NCBI GenBank assembly: GCA_020746875.1
Contig: JAGTJL010000012.1
Span: 868,001 to 932,000, forward strand
From: Rhexocercosporidium sp. MPI-PUGE-AT-0058
Taxonomy: Eukaryota; Ascomycota; Leotiomycetes; Helotiales
Reading direction: 5' to 3'
Length of the DNA: 64,000 nt
Shown here: positions 1 to 9,590 of the stretch, one piece after another
Layout of the letters: each line of letters opens with the position of its first letter
How positions within the stretch are numbered: position 1 is the first letter of the stretch
The notes under the pieces: generated by a model
Database searches by the model: none
The model's input: the letters and a program-made list of their open reading frames with translations, nothing else
What the model was told of the DNA's origin: nothing
Made by a program: the position numbers and the translations under genes

Positions 1-93
1 GACGCGGTGGTAGCGGCTCTGTGCTGCCGCGTCGGAAACAGGAGCATGTTGATGATTTATCCTCGCTTATCCAATGCCTCTTTTCATATCTAG

Positions 94-532
94 GATTCCG
101 ACCGGAGATCAAGACGAACGTACCGAGTCTCTGGACTCGGATCCGGATTTGGATTATGTATCGGAAGAACCTAACCTCCAGGGCCTTGATCGTCAGATCA
201 GAGAGTTGGAAGAGGGTGTAATCAAGAACGAGAACGAAATTGATAATCTTAAGGAGGAGGATGAAGAGGAACTCGCAGAAATAGACCGACAGATCAAAGT
301 CCTTGAGATGGAAAAAGCCACGGCACATCTGCCCCTCGAGGACAGAGAGTGGAGGGAGCGGTTGATGATTGCGATGAATTTGACGGGGTTGCCGAAGGGT
401 GCTAGTGATCCTTTTGCAAAGGGGTTGGACAGGGTGGGTGGAGTTGGAGATGTAGATTTTGGGGACGTTTCGCCGAGGACACGACCAGTTCAAATGGGTG
501 AGGGGATGTGGATGTGGATGTGGAAGGGTTAG
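94..532 (+). CDS. Coiled-coil protein, 3' end of gene (5' part unresolved or outside window)
   Basis: I do not recognise this protein. The last exon is open from about 94 to a TAG at 530-532. It encodes an acidic start followed by a clear heptad-like Leu/Ile/Glu-rich coiled coil (about 60 residues with repeated LDRQIREL- and EIDRQIKVLE-type segments), then a conserved-looking LTGLPKGASDPFAKGLDRVG stretch and a Gly/Trp/Met tail. No start codon fits: the same frame has a stop just upstream, at 50-52, so an intron must end after it, most simply at the AG at 92-93. Frame 1 from position 1 to 47 is open and would join through a 46-bp intron (48-93), but that donor (GTTGAT) is weak. The gene therefore probably starts to the left of the window. 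The coiled coil suggests a scaffold or oligomerising role; nothing more can be said. Confidence 0.5.
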
Positions 533-792
533 AAGGGTTAAGTATGCCATGAGTGTTTTGGAGAACATTTTACTTTGGCAAACGAATGATGCCCTTGTTC
601 CATCTGCTATTGATTGGCATCTTTTTGAAGAGGATCTGGGCGAGGTCGCTTCTTTGCCTCTAATTTTACAAGTATCAAAGCATCAGTTTGGATTAAAGCC
701 ACTAAATCCATCATGCACGGACAAAGGTATATTCTTGTGAGTTTTCGATAATTTCGTTTCATGATATATGGTCATATCTAGATGGCGAAACC

Positions 793-1932
793 TCACGGTG
801 GTGTAGTTAGAAAGTTCGTCCCTATCTTGATCGGAAACAGAACCTCTTCCTCTACCTCTACCACCTCTCTACCCTCAGCAATCTTCTTCGGATAACAATA
901 CGCCAACCACACCATCCCCAACCTCTTCAAAACATACTCAAGCCTCAGCTCCTCCCTCTTCTTCCCCACACACTCCTTCAAGAACCCAGCCAACTTCCTC
1001 CTCTCGATCGAGTCCGCAAACATCACCAGCTGCACACAGAACTTAATCCAAAGTTCTAACTCCTCGAAATCAAGCGTGCCTTTATGCTGCCTGAACTCGA
1101 TCGTTCGTCTATAACTAGCACCCAAATCACGCTCGGCCCCGACATCTCCAAGATGATACGCCAGTCTTGAGCCGCCATGGTAAGAGTCCCTAGCACGAGG
1201 CTCGGTAAGATCAACAAGGACTTCAAAATCTTCCGTCCCAGGACCCAGAATCTCTTCCAGTCCGCCGCGGACGTCCAACTTACCATCGACAGTATGGTTT
1301 CTAGCTAGCTCAGAGTGCCGTCTAAATGACGGACACATCCTCGAGTTCTCAACTCTGTACAATGAATGGATCGTCTCGAACTGCGGCTCGAACGTCCAAA
1401 CCGTAGCAAGCAAATTCTGCACAGCTTCGAAAGCGAAGCCATTCAATCCGTTACCGACATGGACATGGACCCCACAACTCCTGTTACACGAGATCCTATA
1501 CGTCTCTCTCAACACCTGGCAAGCTATTTTTATTTCTGCGAAGGCTTGATTGGTACCATAGTAGAAAGGCGGGGAGTTGATCTCGATGGGGAGGAAGTGG
1601 TAACCGTCTATTTCTGGGACTTGGATCGTGTCGTCATGTTTTACTATCCATGAAATTTCTGAGTTGGGGGGAGGGGAGTCGGCGTATGGGCTTGAGGCGT
1701 AGGCGGAGAGGCCGGCGTGGAAGAGTGTTGCTGCTACATGGGAGCGAAGATTAGCGATCCAGGAGTCGGAAGGGCCGGTTGTGAGATTGGTTGCTGAGCG
1801 TGGGTCGGACGGGTGGGGATCAGAACTGCTGGGTGCCAGGATAGCGATTGCGAATTCTAGTTCGAGGCCGAATGTTAGGTTGTCCTTTTGGGGGTGGGGA
1901 GGGCCGTAGACGTTTAGTGGTGGGACTTCCAT
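793..1932 (-). CDS. Amidoligase-family (Amidoligase_2, GS-like fold) protein
   Basis: A single-exon gene of 379 residues with ATG at 1932. It matches the eukaryotic/bacterial amidoligase family related to glutamine synthetase and glutamate-cysteine ligase: an N-terminal FGLELEFAI strand with the metal/ATP-binding glutamates (about residues 21-29), an IEINSPPFYYG segment, a central CGVHVHVGNG motif, an EPQFETIHSLYR segment, and a C-terminal IEFRQHKGTLDFEELELW block. Family members are predicted to form amide bonds between a carboxylate and an amine using ATP; the substrate of the fungal proteins is unknown. It faces a second family member (2909-4186), head to head, with about 1 kb between their starts. 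The two proteins are clearly paralogous but well diverged. The motif residues look intact, so it is probably an active enzyme. Family call firm; function inferred. Confidence 0.82.
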   Translation of the reverse strand: MEVPPLNVYGPPHPQKDNLTFGLELEFAIAILAPSSSDPHPSDPRSATNLTTGPSDSWIANLRSHVAATLFHAGLSAYASSPYADSPPPNSEISWIVKHDDTIQVPEIDGYHFLPIEINSPPFYYGTNQAFAEIKIACQVLRETYRISCNRSCGVHVHVGNGLNGFAFEAVQNLLATVWTFEPQFETIHSLYRVENSRMCPSFRRHSELARNHTVDGKLDVRGGLEEILGPGTEDFEVLVDLTEPRARDSYHGGSRLAYHLGDVGAERDLGASYRRTIEFRQHKGTLDFEELELWIKFCVQLVMFADSIERRKLAGFLKECVGKKREELRLEYVLKRLGMVWLAYCYPKKIAEGREVVEVEEEVLFPIKIGTNFLTTPP

Positions 1933-2908
1933 CTTGTTAATTTGTGAGGTCTTTAATTGTTATTGGGGAGAGTGTAGATTTACTCGGTGAAGTAACAGGG
2001 CTGACTAGGGATAACGTATTGAGGAATCTAGAAGTATACAGTCCAGACTCGGAATCGTAGAGGGCAACAATGCTATTCATGTATACTACAGAGTCTTATT
2101 ATGTTACTGCTCCGATATCTGGGCCATTGTATTCTTTTATTTCACTTCATTCAAGTCTTCAGGCATAGTAATAAACAAGGGAAATAAGCGAAGAGACAAA
2201 GTCAAGGTCTGCTGACACAAGGGTTTCCTTTGAATAGTTTCTTCAGGCACTGAGGTCTTGAACATCAGGCAAACGGGCTCAACTCTTTGACCAGTAGACA
2301 ATAGATCAAGAATCCTTGTTTGTTTCATGAGATGTTATGCAAGACCGCATCTCAAGCATGATGTTCCATCTCAGCAGGTATGAGTGGCAACGGCGTTCTG
2401 CGATTCGAAGTCCCCTTGGCCACGCACTTGTGTTATCATTTTTCGACTGAGTAGGGAGAAGCTTCCTTCTAGACGTCCTTAAAGGTGCATTCTTATTACC
2501 ATCACATCTTCGTTTGCTGCAGGAAGTTGTTATTAGGGTGTAGGTGCGGCACAAGAGAACTACGAGACCGTCTCTCTTGTTGGAATTTCCTTGCTATTGT
2601 CTGGCCACAAAGAAAATTACAAAGCCCTGAACGAATTTCCAACAATGGGTATGGTGCAAACAAGTCGGTCAAAGGTTTGGACAAAATCCTTATTCAAGAA
2701 TCAAGTAAACAATCACTTTGTCCGATAGGGACAATTGTATGGTATATCTTCATCGACAACTACAATGAATTGTGCACTCAGAAGCAGACACATTTTTTCC
2801 ACAGCCAAATTCTCCACACTCTAGCTCTGGAGACTAAGCTTTATCATTTTGTTTTAACATTCAGCTACAACTTAGAGTAATACTACCTCACAACACTTCC
2901 TCATAAGA
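1933..2908. other. Shared upstream region of the divergent amidoligase pair
   Basis: These 976 bases separate the two divergently transcribed amidoligase starts and must hold both promoters. I see only short unconvincing ORFs and no RNA gene or repeat array. A joint regulatory region is possible but no specific site is recognised. Confidence 0.4.
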
Positions 2909-4186
2909 ATGAGCTCATACAGCAGCACACCATCTCCAAAAGATGGACCAGATGGCAGTCCAGACTACGAGATCATACCGAGACCTGCGCTCACATTTGG
3001 TTTCGAGCTCGAATTCGGCATAGTCTGTCTTCCTCAAGATTACGAAGACCCAAACCCAGAAGATAGCCGTCAAGTGTATGGAATTTTAGAAAAAGACCCA
3101 CCATTGTCTCCTAGAATTCCCAGCCTAGGTCTACACGAACCATATCAAATTGGAGCCGAGGACGATGAATGGTGGCATATCCAACAACACATCGCAAGTA
3201 CTCTAAGAAAGCAAGGACTGCTTGCCTTCAGCGACGAGGATGAAACGCAGACAGACTTCGATACGGAGAATTCGTGGATCATTAAAGATGACGCGAGTAT
3301 TAAACCTCCGCCTCTGAACTACAAGTTTCGTGATGTCGAGCTCGTGTCACCTCCGTTCTACTTTTCTGAGAAGGCACTAAATGAGGTGAGAGTCGTCTGT
3401 GAGACTCTACCATCTGAATACCGTCTTTTTACGAATACCAGCTGTTCCATTCACGTTCATGTAGGTAATGGAACTAATGGGTTCACAGTATCTCATCTTC
3501 GGAAGTTGATGGCGATTCTATGGGCTTTCGAGCCTCAATTTGATAGCCTCCACCCACACCATAGAGTCGGGCCGACACGATACTCTGGCTCACTTCGAGA
3601 ACATTCAAAACTAGCCATCAAACTCAAAGCCAGAGGCATGACAGCGAGAGATGGCCTACAGCGTATCTATGATACGCAAGATATCAACGAGATCGTGGAT
3701 ATACTTGATAGTCCTAAATTGAAACCAGGTATACCATTCAATCAGGCATACCGTCTCATGAACCTCGTGGAGGAAGGAACTGCTGACTCGTATGAGGACT
3801 TCTCTGAAGCTGAGGACAGCAAGAAGACGATTGAATTCCGTCACCACGAAGGGACGTTCGATGCTGAAGCCGTTGACCAGTGGATACGGCTCTGTGTCCA
3901 TTTGGTCGAGTTTGCGGAAGAGGTCAGACCGGATAGGTTGCGAGCTTGGTTGGAGGAACACATCGATACCGAATTTAACGTCATACAGATTCTCGAAGCG
4001 ATCAAACTGCCGCTGGCGGCTTCGTATTACGAGAAGAAGTTGGCGGAGAGAGCTTCGCTGGGACCGGATAGGAGCACGAGGATCGCTCATCCATTCGCTG
4101 TTGAGCTCCTTGAGGAGTCGATGGTGACGGACCATATTCGCCAGTTGTCCGATTTGTATTGTAAAAGATGGGACTTGTATGAATGA
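2909..4186 (+). CDS. Amidoligase-family (Amidoligase_2) protein, second paralogue
   Basis: A single-exon gene of 425 residues. It carries the same ordered motifs as its neighbour at 793-1932: LTFGFELEFGIVC (about residues 28-40), a VELVSPPFYFSE segment, the SCSIHVHVGNGTNGF core, WAFEPQFDSLHPHHR, and IEFRHHEGTFDAEAVDQWIR near residue 310. The HVHVG and IEFRxHxGT blocks are the family signature, with histidines and glutamates expected to bind ATP and metal. The longer N terminus is acidic. The expected reaction is ATP-dependent amide ligation, with substrate unknown. It lies immediately left of the inverted-repeat element that carries the HET gene (its stop is 172 bases from the outer repeat end). 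The start at 2909 is the first ATG in a frame open to the stop, and no introns are needed. Confidence 0.82.
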   Translation: MSSYSSTPSPKDGPDGSPDYEIIPRPALTFGFELEFGIVCLPQDYEDPNPEDSRQVYGILEKDPPLSPRIPSLGLHEPYQIGAEDDEWWHIQQHIASTLRKQGLLAFSDEDETQTDFDTENSWIIKDDASIKPPPLNYKFRDVELVSPPFYFSEKALNEVRVVCETLPSEYRLFTNTSCSIHVHVGNGTNGFTVSHLRKLMAILWAFEPQFDSLHPHHRVGPTRYSGSLREHSKLAIKLKARGMTARDGLQRIYDTQDINEIVDILDSPKLKPGIPFNQAYRLMNLVEEGTADSYEDFSEAEDSKKTIEFRHHEGTFDAEAVDQWIRLCVHLVEFAEEVRPDRLRAWLEEHIDTEFNVIQILEAIKLPLAASYYEKKLAERASLGPDRSTRIAHPFAVELLEESMVTDHIRQLSDLYCKRWDLYE

Positions 4187-4358
4187 ATATACTGTCTGTT
4201 GCTGACTTGCAGTTAATGTGACAGGTACCTTGAATTTTTTTGGAACTGGTTTGTGACTTTGACAAATCCTTGCTGGAAGCCACCTCGATTGTTGCATTAA
4301 CAAAGAAGATTCAGCTTCAAGAAAAAAATAGTGAAATTGAGGGGGGAGTATAACGTCT

Positions 4359-4754
4359 ATCCCTGCGTAGTGGAAAACCCTACGTGCCGGAAAATTTAAA
4401 CAGGTACATTGACTTCAAGCACCTTACAATCTATACACAACGCAATATCTCTTATTTTTTTTATAAGTTATATTCCGTGGCTACTCCCAGATACTTTAGA
4501 TGCTTCCGACTGAGAAAATTACGTTCGCGTCGTCGCCCTCACGCCTGAGTTGTAAAAAGTCTCCCTTTATAGCGTAACAGACGTCTTCTATTATAGCTGC
4601 ACTACCGATCTTACACTATCTCTAAAACTTATAAAAGGGTTTAAGCCGAGCTCTCAGGACTCTCCCTTTTACGCGGGAGATCGTCAATAGCCTTGCGGCG
4701 GCTGTGGCTTGCGGATTCATGCAGGATCGCCACGCGGTTCCGTACAGGAGTACC
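4359..4754 (+). repeat. Left terminal inverted repeat of the HET-carrying element
   Basis: About 396 bases, inverted relative to 7004-7396. Recognisable paired blocks from outside inward are ATCCCTGCGTA, CCTACGTGCCGGAAAA, AATATCTCTTAT, ATTACGTTCGC, CGCCCTCACGC, GCTGCACTACCGA, GCGGGAGATCGTCAA and GGCGGCTGTGGC. The subterminal motif CGT(A/G)CCGGAAAA occurs twice in the right copy and in degraded form here, and could be a transposase-binding repeat. This copy keeps more C and G than its partner in the segment compared. Confidence 0.75.
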
Positions 4755-4863
4755 TATATTTAGTCAATGAGCTAACCACGTATCAACTTCAACAGCGTGC
4801 CGGGATGGACGTTAAGCACCATCAAAACACGAACCTGTTTCGAACATCACATAGTCAAAACGT

Positions 4864-6921
4864 ATGGAGTGTTTTCGATACACTCCTCTTCAGCGAGGAA
4901 GAAAGATTCGAGTGCTAGAGACCGCACGCGGAGAGGGGAACTGGGCCTTGAAAGTGAAACTTGTACATGTCGACCTTGACGAAAACCCAGGATATTCGGC
5001 CTTGTCATACGTATGGGGATCTGGAACAGATCGCACCAAGATCGAATGCAATGGGCGGGAGGTGGAAGTCACCAAGAATCTTGCAGAAGCGCTCCGACAT
5101 CTTCAGCATGAGTCGGAGTCGAGATATCTTTGGGTTGATGCCTTGTGTATCAACCAGCAAGATATGGAGGAAAAGGGTCATCAAGTGGCACTGATGAAGG
5201 ATATCTACGCCTATGCCAAGGAAGTTGTTGTGTGGCTTGGTCCGGACGAGGAAGATATTGCCGCCGAATTGTTCAAGGACATCGAAGAAGTGTTGAATTC
5301 GCTCGAAGCTTCCATTGAGGAAAGTTTTGAGGATCTGGACGGGCTTCAGTGGCTTCATTATGACGGTACACCCTCGCCTGTAATGGAAAAGCTGTTTCTT
5401 CTGTTCAAAAGGGAGTACTTCGCCAGAACGTGGGTTATTCAAGAGGTGGGCCTTACGAATCGGCCATTCGCTCATTGGGGAAAATCAGTCGTCAACTTCA
5501 ACAAAATCGGTCTTGTTGCTATGGCTGGCCTCAAATATTTCCGACCCACATTGTCTTCGTTCGGTTATCTGAAAGAATTTGAACGTGTCGCCAATCTCTA
5601 CCAAGCATACCTCCCTCGACCTGGACCTCAGCGGCTATGTGATATCATCCACCGAACTCGACTCAATCAAGTAACCGATTCCCGAGACAAGATATATGCT
5701 TTCATCTCACATCCAAGTGCACGGCAAAATACAGGCGATTTCCCATATAAAGGCAAGGACATGCTATCCGACGAGAATATGACCGACGAAGACATCAAAT
5801 TCAGGACTTTGAGCGTGATACTCTCACCTACTCAAACGACTTGGGATTTCGCGAGTCTTGAGCATATTGGGAAGCATCCCCTTCGGCCTCCGTCTCCGGA
5901 TGAAGTCAAGGCAAAACGAATGCTCCATAATCCTGGACCGGGAATGAAAGTTCCGAGATACTGGCGAGGAAGCTCCTTCATCACGCCAGACTACAATCTA
6001 TCCGTGGTTGACGCCTACCTTGATTTTGCTAGGCAGATGATCACTAGAACGGAATCTCTTGAAGTTCTCTCCTTTGTTCAGCACAATGCACCTCTTCCAC
6101 CCACCGGCCCCGGCTTTCCCTCCTGGGTACCTCGTTGGGATACTCCTACAGACGTGTCTATACTCGGCGGGGTAACCTGCGACCACTTTGCGGCCGCAAA
6201 TAGGCGTCCAATCATCACCCCATCTCCAGACCGTGGGTCCCTGACAGTACGAGGGCTCTTCTTCGACCGCATTGGACTCCACACAATCCCACTAACTCGA
6301 GAAGACTTCAACGACGACTCTAAAACCAGCCCATTATGGACCATGTCCAAAACCTGCAGAGTATCTACTCACCCCGTTCCAGAATATCCCCGAATCTATG
6401 TCGCCGGAGTCCCCATGATGCAGGATCCAGATCGTTTGAAGGCTTACATAAAAACATGGACCGGTGGCAGGACCACTGGTACCAATGATGCTCCTCGTGA
6501 CGGTTTTAATCCCGAAGCTGATTTTGCCGCGTATGAACTTGACTTTTTCAAACGGAAATTCAAGGATCAACCTTCCGTTGATGTATTTCTTAAGATGGCT
6601 GAGCTTGAAGAAGAATCAAGGGGCGGCAACGGGGAGAGGTTTGCGGAAGTGGCGGGGAGTGCATGCCATGGACGAAGCTTCTTTATCACCAAAGCTGGAT
6701 TCTTTGGAATTGGACCTGGCATAGTAGAACAGGGGGATTCGGTGGTCATTCTGTTGGGCGCGGATGTGCCTTTTATTGTTCGTGAGAAGGAGAAATGTGG
6801 AGATAATTTCGGGGGTTATGCTTTGATTGGTGAGTGCTACGTTCATGGACTTATGACGGGGGATGCGATTAGAGCTTGGGGTGGCCCTGATGGAGATCTC
6901 AAGGATATAATACTATGCTAA
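4864..6921 (+). CDS. HET-domain (heterokaryon incompatibility) protein
   Basis: A single-exon gene of 685 residues. The N-terminal HET domain (about residues 35-185) has its three signature blocks: YSALSYVWG, LWVDALCINQQDMEEKGHQV, and MKDIYAYAKEVVVWLGP, followed by YFARTWVIQEVGL. The C-terminal part is not a recognised repeat domain but ends with the GDSVVILLGADVPF and YALIGECYVHGLM segments common in fungal HET proteins. HET proteins trigger cell death or incompatibility after fusion of unlike hyphae; the HET fold is related to TIR-type signalling domains. The partner or trigger of this one is unknown. The gene sits exactly between the two inverted repeats of the 4359-7396 element, starting 109 bases inside the left repeat and ending 82 bases before the right one. 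The frame is intact, unlike the neighbouring decayed genes. The start at 4864 gives the usual short leader before the HET domain. Confidence 0.9.
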   Translation: MECFRYTPLQRGRKIRVLETARGEGNWALKVKLVHVDLDENPGYSALSYVWGSGTDRTKIECNGREVEVTKNLAEALRHLQHESESRYLWVDALCINQQDMEEKGHQVALMKDIYAYAKEVVVWLGPDEEDIAAELFKDIEEVLNSLEASIEESFEDLDGLQWLHYDGTPSPVMEKLFLLFKREYFARTWVIQEVGLTNRPFAHWGKSVVNFNKIGLVAMAGLKYFRPTLSSFGYLKEFERVANLYQAYLPRPGPQRLCDIIHRTRLNQVTDSRDKIYAFISHPSARQNTGDFPYKGKDMLSDENMTDEDIKFRTLSVILSPTQTTWDFASLEHIGKHPLRPPSPDEVKAKRMLHNPGPGMKVPRYWRGSSFITPDYNLSVVDAYLDFARQMITRTESLEVLSFVQHNAPLPPTGPGFPSWVPRWDTPTDVSILGGVTCDHFAAANRRPIITPSPDRGSLTVRGLFFDRIGLHTIPLTREDFNDDSKTSPLWTMSKTCRVSTHPVPEYPRIYVAGVPMMQDPDRLKAYIKTWTGGRTTGTNDAPRDGFNPEADFAAYELDFFKRKFKDQPSVDVFLKMAELEEESRGGNGERFAEVAGSACHGRSFFITKAGFFGIGPGIVEQGDSVVILLGADVPFIVREKEKCGDNFGGYALIGECYVHGLMTGDAIRAWGGPDGDLKDIILC

Positions 6922-7003
6922 GGAATTCTACTGGACATACCTCTATCTATATTCTTATGACAAAGGTGAGATGAGAGGGCCACGCGTGTGGGGTGACAGG
7001 GCC

Positions 7004-7396
7004 AGTACAAGAGTACCGACCCGCATGTCGATCTTGCATGAATCTGCACGCCACAGCCGCCACAAGGCTGTTGACGATCTCCCGCATAAGGGGGGGCCTG
7101 AGAATTCGGCAAAGACCTTTCAATATGTTTTAGGGAGGATATAAGCTCGGTAGTGCAGCTGTGGTAAAGGAAGTCCGTTATATTATAAAAAAGACTCTTT
7201 GTAAGTTAAGCGTGAGGGCGATAATGCGAACGTAATAATTCTAATAAGATAGATTTAGAGTATTAAGGATTAGCTATAGAATCTAACCTAAAAGAAAATA
7301 TAAGAGATATTAAGGTGTGCACCGATTTTACGATGCTTAAAGTCAAAGTACTTATCATTTTTTCCGGCACGTAGGAGTTTTCCGGTACGCAGGGAT
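7004..7396 (-). repeat. Right terminal inverted repeat of the HET-carrying element
   Basis: About 393 bases, the inverted partner of 4359-4754. Read from the right end inward it gives ATCCCTGCGTA, then CCGGAAAA, CCTACGTGCCGGAAAA, AATATCTCTTAT, ATTACGTTCGC, CGCCCTCACGC and on to GGCGGCTGTGGC. It is richer in A and T than the left copy. In the region around 7210-7240 most differences from the left copy are G-to-A or C-to-T. Confidence 0.75.
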
Positions 7397-8044
7397 GGAA
7401 ATTGATCTTGGGACTTTCCAATCCCTCGACTTTGTGGGTCCTCTTTCCCTTTTGCCGACAGAAAGATCTTGTGAAATGGTTGCTGTTGACACTTGAGAAC
7501 GGACTAAGCGAGAGCTGCCAAGAGAAGAAAGTGGAAGGCTCGCGAGTTGCGTTATCAACGTGCTCCTTCCTGCCCATTGACTAGCTGGTGAAACTAAATC
7601 TTTAGAGGGGAACATGACTTCTTATTTAGGTGCACGCTTCTTCTTTGAGCCTCGGGCATGGGCTCTCAACTGCTGATCTGAGATGCTGTTGCCAGAAGCT
7701 TCAAGATCCTCCTTCTTTCTACATCCTTTGCTACCCTTTCATTAAAGAAAGCTCCAGTCGAGACGAGTTGCTCTTCTTGTTTAAATCACTTGTCCATAGC
7801 TTTATTTAGCCCACGATTTCCATCGACATGAATTTCAACTGATCATCGTAAATCCTCCAAGCATGAATTCACATTGAGGGGAATATTCTTGAACACTCGA
7901 TTAGGGCGCCTTTAAGGTCGAGCTTTGTTCCAATCCTTCTTTCTATGAAACTTTTCCGTTGTTGATAAATCTTACATAACCTCTGATGGGTGGAGATTCT
8001 CAGCCAAGTACCAATCGGACAGGTTCCACGCTACATCTTCGAAG
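7397..8044. other. Non-coding stretch right of the element
   Basis: No gene is supported here. There are only short ORFs lacking conserved motifs, in moderately AT-rich sequence. The first bases after the element do not repeat those before its left end, so no target-site duplication is evident. Confidence 0.4.
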
Positions 8045-8729
8045 ATGGATGTATTCGTGACCCCACCAACTGGACTAGCATTCGGCAGACACATCCCTCT
8101 CCCAACAAGTCAGTAATTTCCCTAGCTGATTTCTCGCTATGAGCCGAACCACTATAATCCAGGTCTTGAGATCAAGATCCCAGTATCTCTGCTAGATCCT
8201 CAAAGATCAGTCAAAGCAAGTGTTGACATACCAAATAGTCAGCCCCCACCTCCGCCTTCGCTGCATCCTCGCAGATGTTCTCCTGTCTCCGGTTGTGGAA
8301 ACTCCACCCATTGCACCTCCTCCAGGGCCCTACTTCACTGCCAATCCAAATCACCAAGACATGCTCATCTGGTGGACCGTTATCAACACCCGCACACATG
8401 CAACATTCCCTGCCATTCTCAGAACCTACGGTCTAGACACAGTCTATCCTCCAATATGCCATCTCCAATTCGTGCTCCGCACTTCAACACTGTTCAACCA
8501 ACCAATACTTGGATGGTCATGGAACCATGCTTACCGGATCAGCTTCCGAGCCGATACCTACGATGAGAATGAACAACCAGTGATTGGCGTTGCGGAGGAT
8601 GGACGTACATGTTCCATCAGTCAATGCATCTTGTTCGACTTCCCACCCACTGTCCCATCGACTCTCATCCCGAATATCGATTTCCGGATCATTGTTGCCA
8701 TAGTAGCATATGAGGGCTGGCTTTCTTGA
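8045..8729 (+). pseudogene. Fragmentary gene of unrecognised family (copy A)
   Basis: I do not recognise this protein. The best-supported part is a frame open from about 8196 to a TGA at 8727-8729. It contains LRLRCILADV, PPPGPYFTANP, AILRTYGLDTVYPPI and a segment ending VIGVAEDGRT. The same ordered segments recur in the fragment at 9591-10330 (RFRCMLKD, RPGPYFSLN, SILKRYGLQEVQPRI, INGIAPDGLN), so the two are paralogues. A possible first exon begins with ATG at 8045 (MDVFVTPPTGLAFGRHIPLP), but I found no splice joining it in frame. Either the start is wrong or the gene is broken by a frameshift. The C terminus ends abruptly compared with copy B. It may be a decayed gene or a divergent single-domain protein. 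Confidence 0.4.
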
Positions 8730-9590
8730 GACCAAAATTGTAACGTAAGCTCACATTCGGAGAGATTCAGGCGTTTGAGTACGAATTTAAATCCTGTTAC
8801 TCGGTTTGGATATCGCGGGTGGCCAGGTCTTTTTCCTGTCTTTCCTGACAATCGAGTTCCTCAGGGAACCTTTGGACACCTCTGAGCTTGTGGGTTGCTG
8901 CTCTGCTGATGCTGATGGAGCAGCGATTGTTTCGCACTGGGACTCACATGCGAGTCGCAAGTCAGTAGGATCGCGGGCATAGGAAGTCTCTTGCAGCAGG
9001 GCTACTGGGTTGCTCTACCTGAGTTATCTTCAATTTTATATTTCAGTTACTCGGAGGGGACGATTTTGATTTCATTTGTCTGTGAAGAAGTTGTGTTCAA
9101 GAGATTCATTGTTTTCTGTTAAATGTGGCATCTCAGAGGGCTGAATATCGTATTTCAGGCCTTGGCTATTAGGTAGATAGCAAGGAACAGACTTGGAAGT
9201 GGAAGAAAGGTAGGATTTTTTTTTGTACGATCATCTTCTAGAAGAGTCGGATGAAATGAGCAGATCTGCAGTACTTTGTCTTCGTCAGTTTGTTACGGCC
9301 AGATCTGGCTCGCTTATTTCGTAAACAATACACCGTGAAAAGAAATTGAGGCCATGTCTCACAAGGCCACAAGGGATTACGAGCTTTTTCCTTCTTAATT
9401 ATGAAAACATTAAGCATACATACCCTCTTAAAAACAATCCACCCAACTGCAAGATTTATTAGATTCTAATGGGATTATAATTTTTTTCGGGCCACATGAC
9501 AAAGGTGCCTAATTTGTCTTTGTGAAAAGAGATTGGAAGTTGACAGTATGAGCTGGAAGGTATTGTCAGTCAAAGATAGAGTAAACTGGC
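8730..9590. other. Spacer between the two fragmentary paralogues
   Basis: 861 bases without a supportable gene. It has AT-rich runs and T tracts (for example around 9218-9226) and no conserved reading frame. Confidence 0.35.

Larger units (their letters stand above)
4359..7396. mobile_element. 3.0-kb terminal-inverted-repeat element carrying a HET-domain gene
   Basis: The two ends are inverted copies of each other: about 4359-4754 on the left and about 7004-7396 on the right. Both outer ends begin ATCCCTGCGTA and are followed within about 25 bases by CCTACGTGCCGGAAAA. Similarity runs through to a block containing GGCGGCTGTGGC and ATTCATGCA near the inner ends. The copies differ by many substitutions; in the stretch I compared most closely they are mostly C-to-T and G-to-A in the right copy, as expected of RIP or old age. 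Between the repeats is one intact gene, a 685-residue HET-domain protein, and no transposase. Long repeats with captured host genes recall Mutator-like (Pack-MULE) elements, but I cannot find a convincing 8-11-bp target-site duplication, so the superfamily is open. It could also be an inverted duplication without transposition. Confidence 0.72.

Noticed and set aside
4359..7396. Starship element carrying HET cargo
   Set aside because: No tyrosine-recombinase (DUF3435) captain gene is present and the element is only 3 kb with long inverted repeats, unlike Starships.
4340..7410. Target-site duplication flanking the HET element
   Set aside because: I compared about 12 bases outside each end (left ending ACGTCT, right starting GGAAATTGA) and found no matching 8-11-bp repeat, so I do not claim one.
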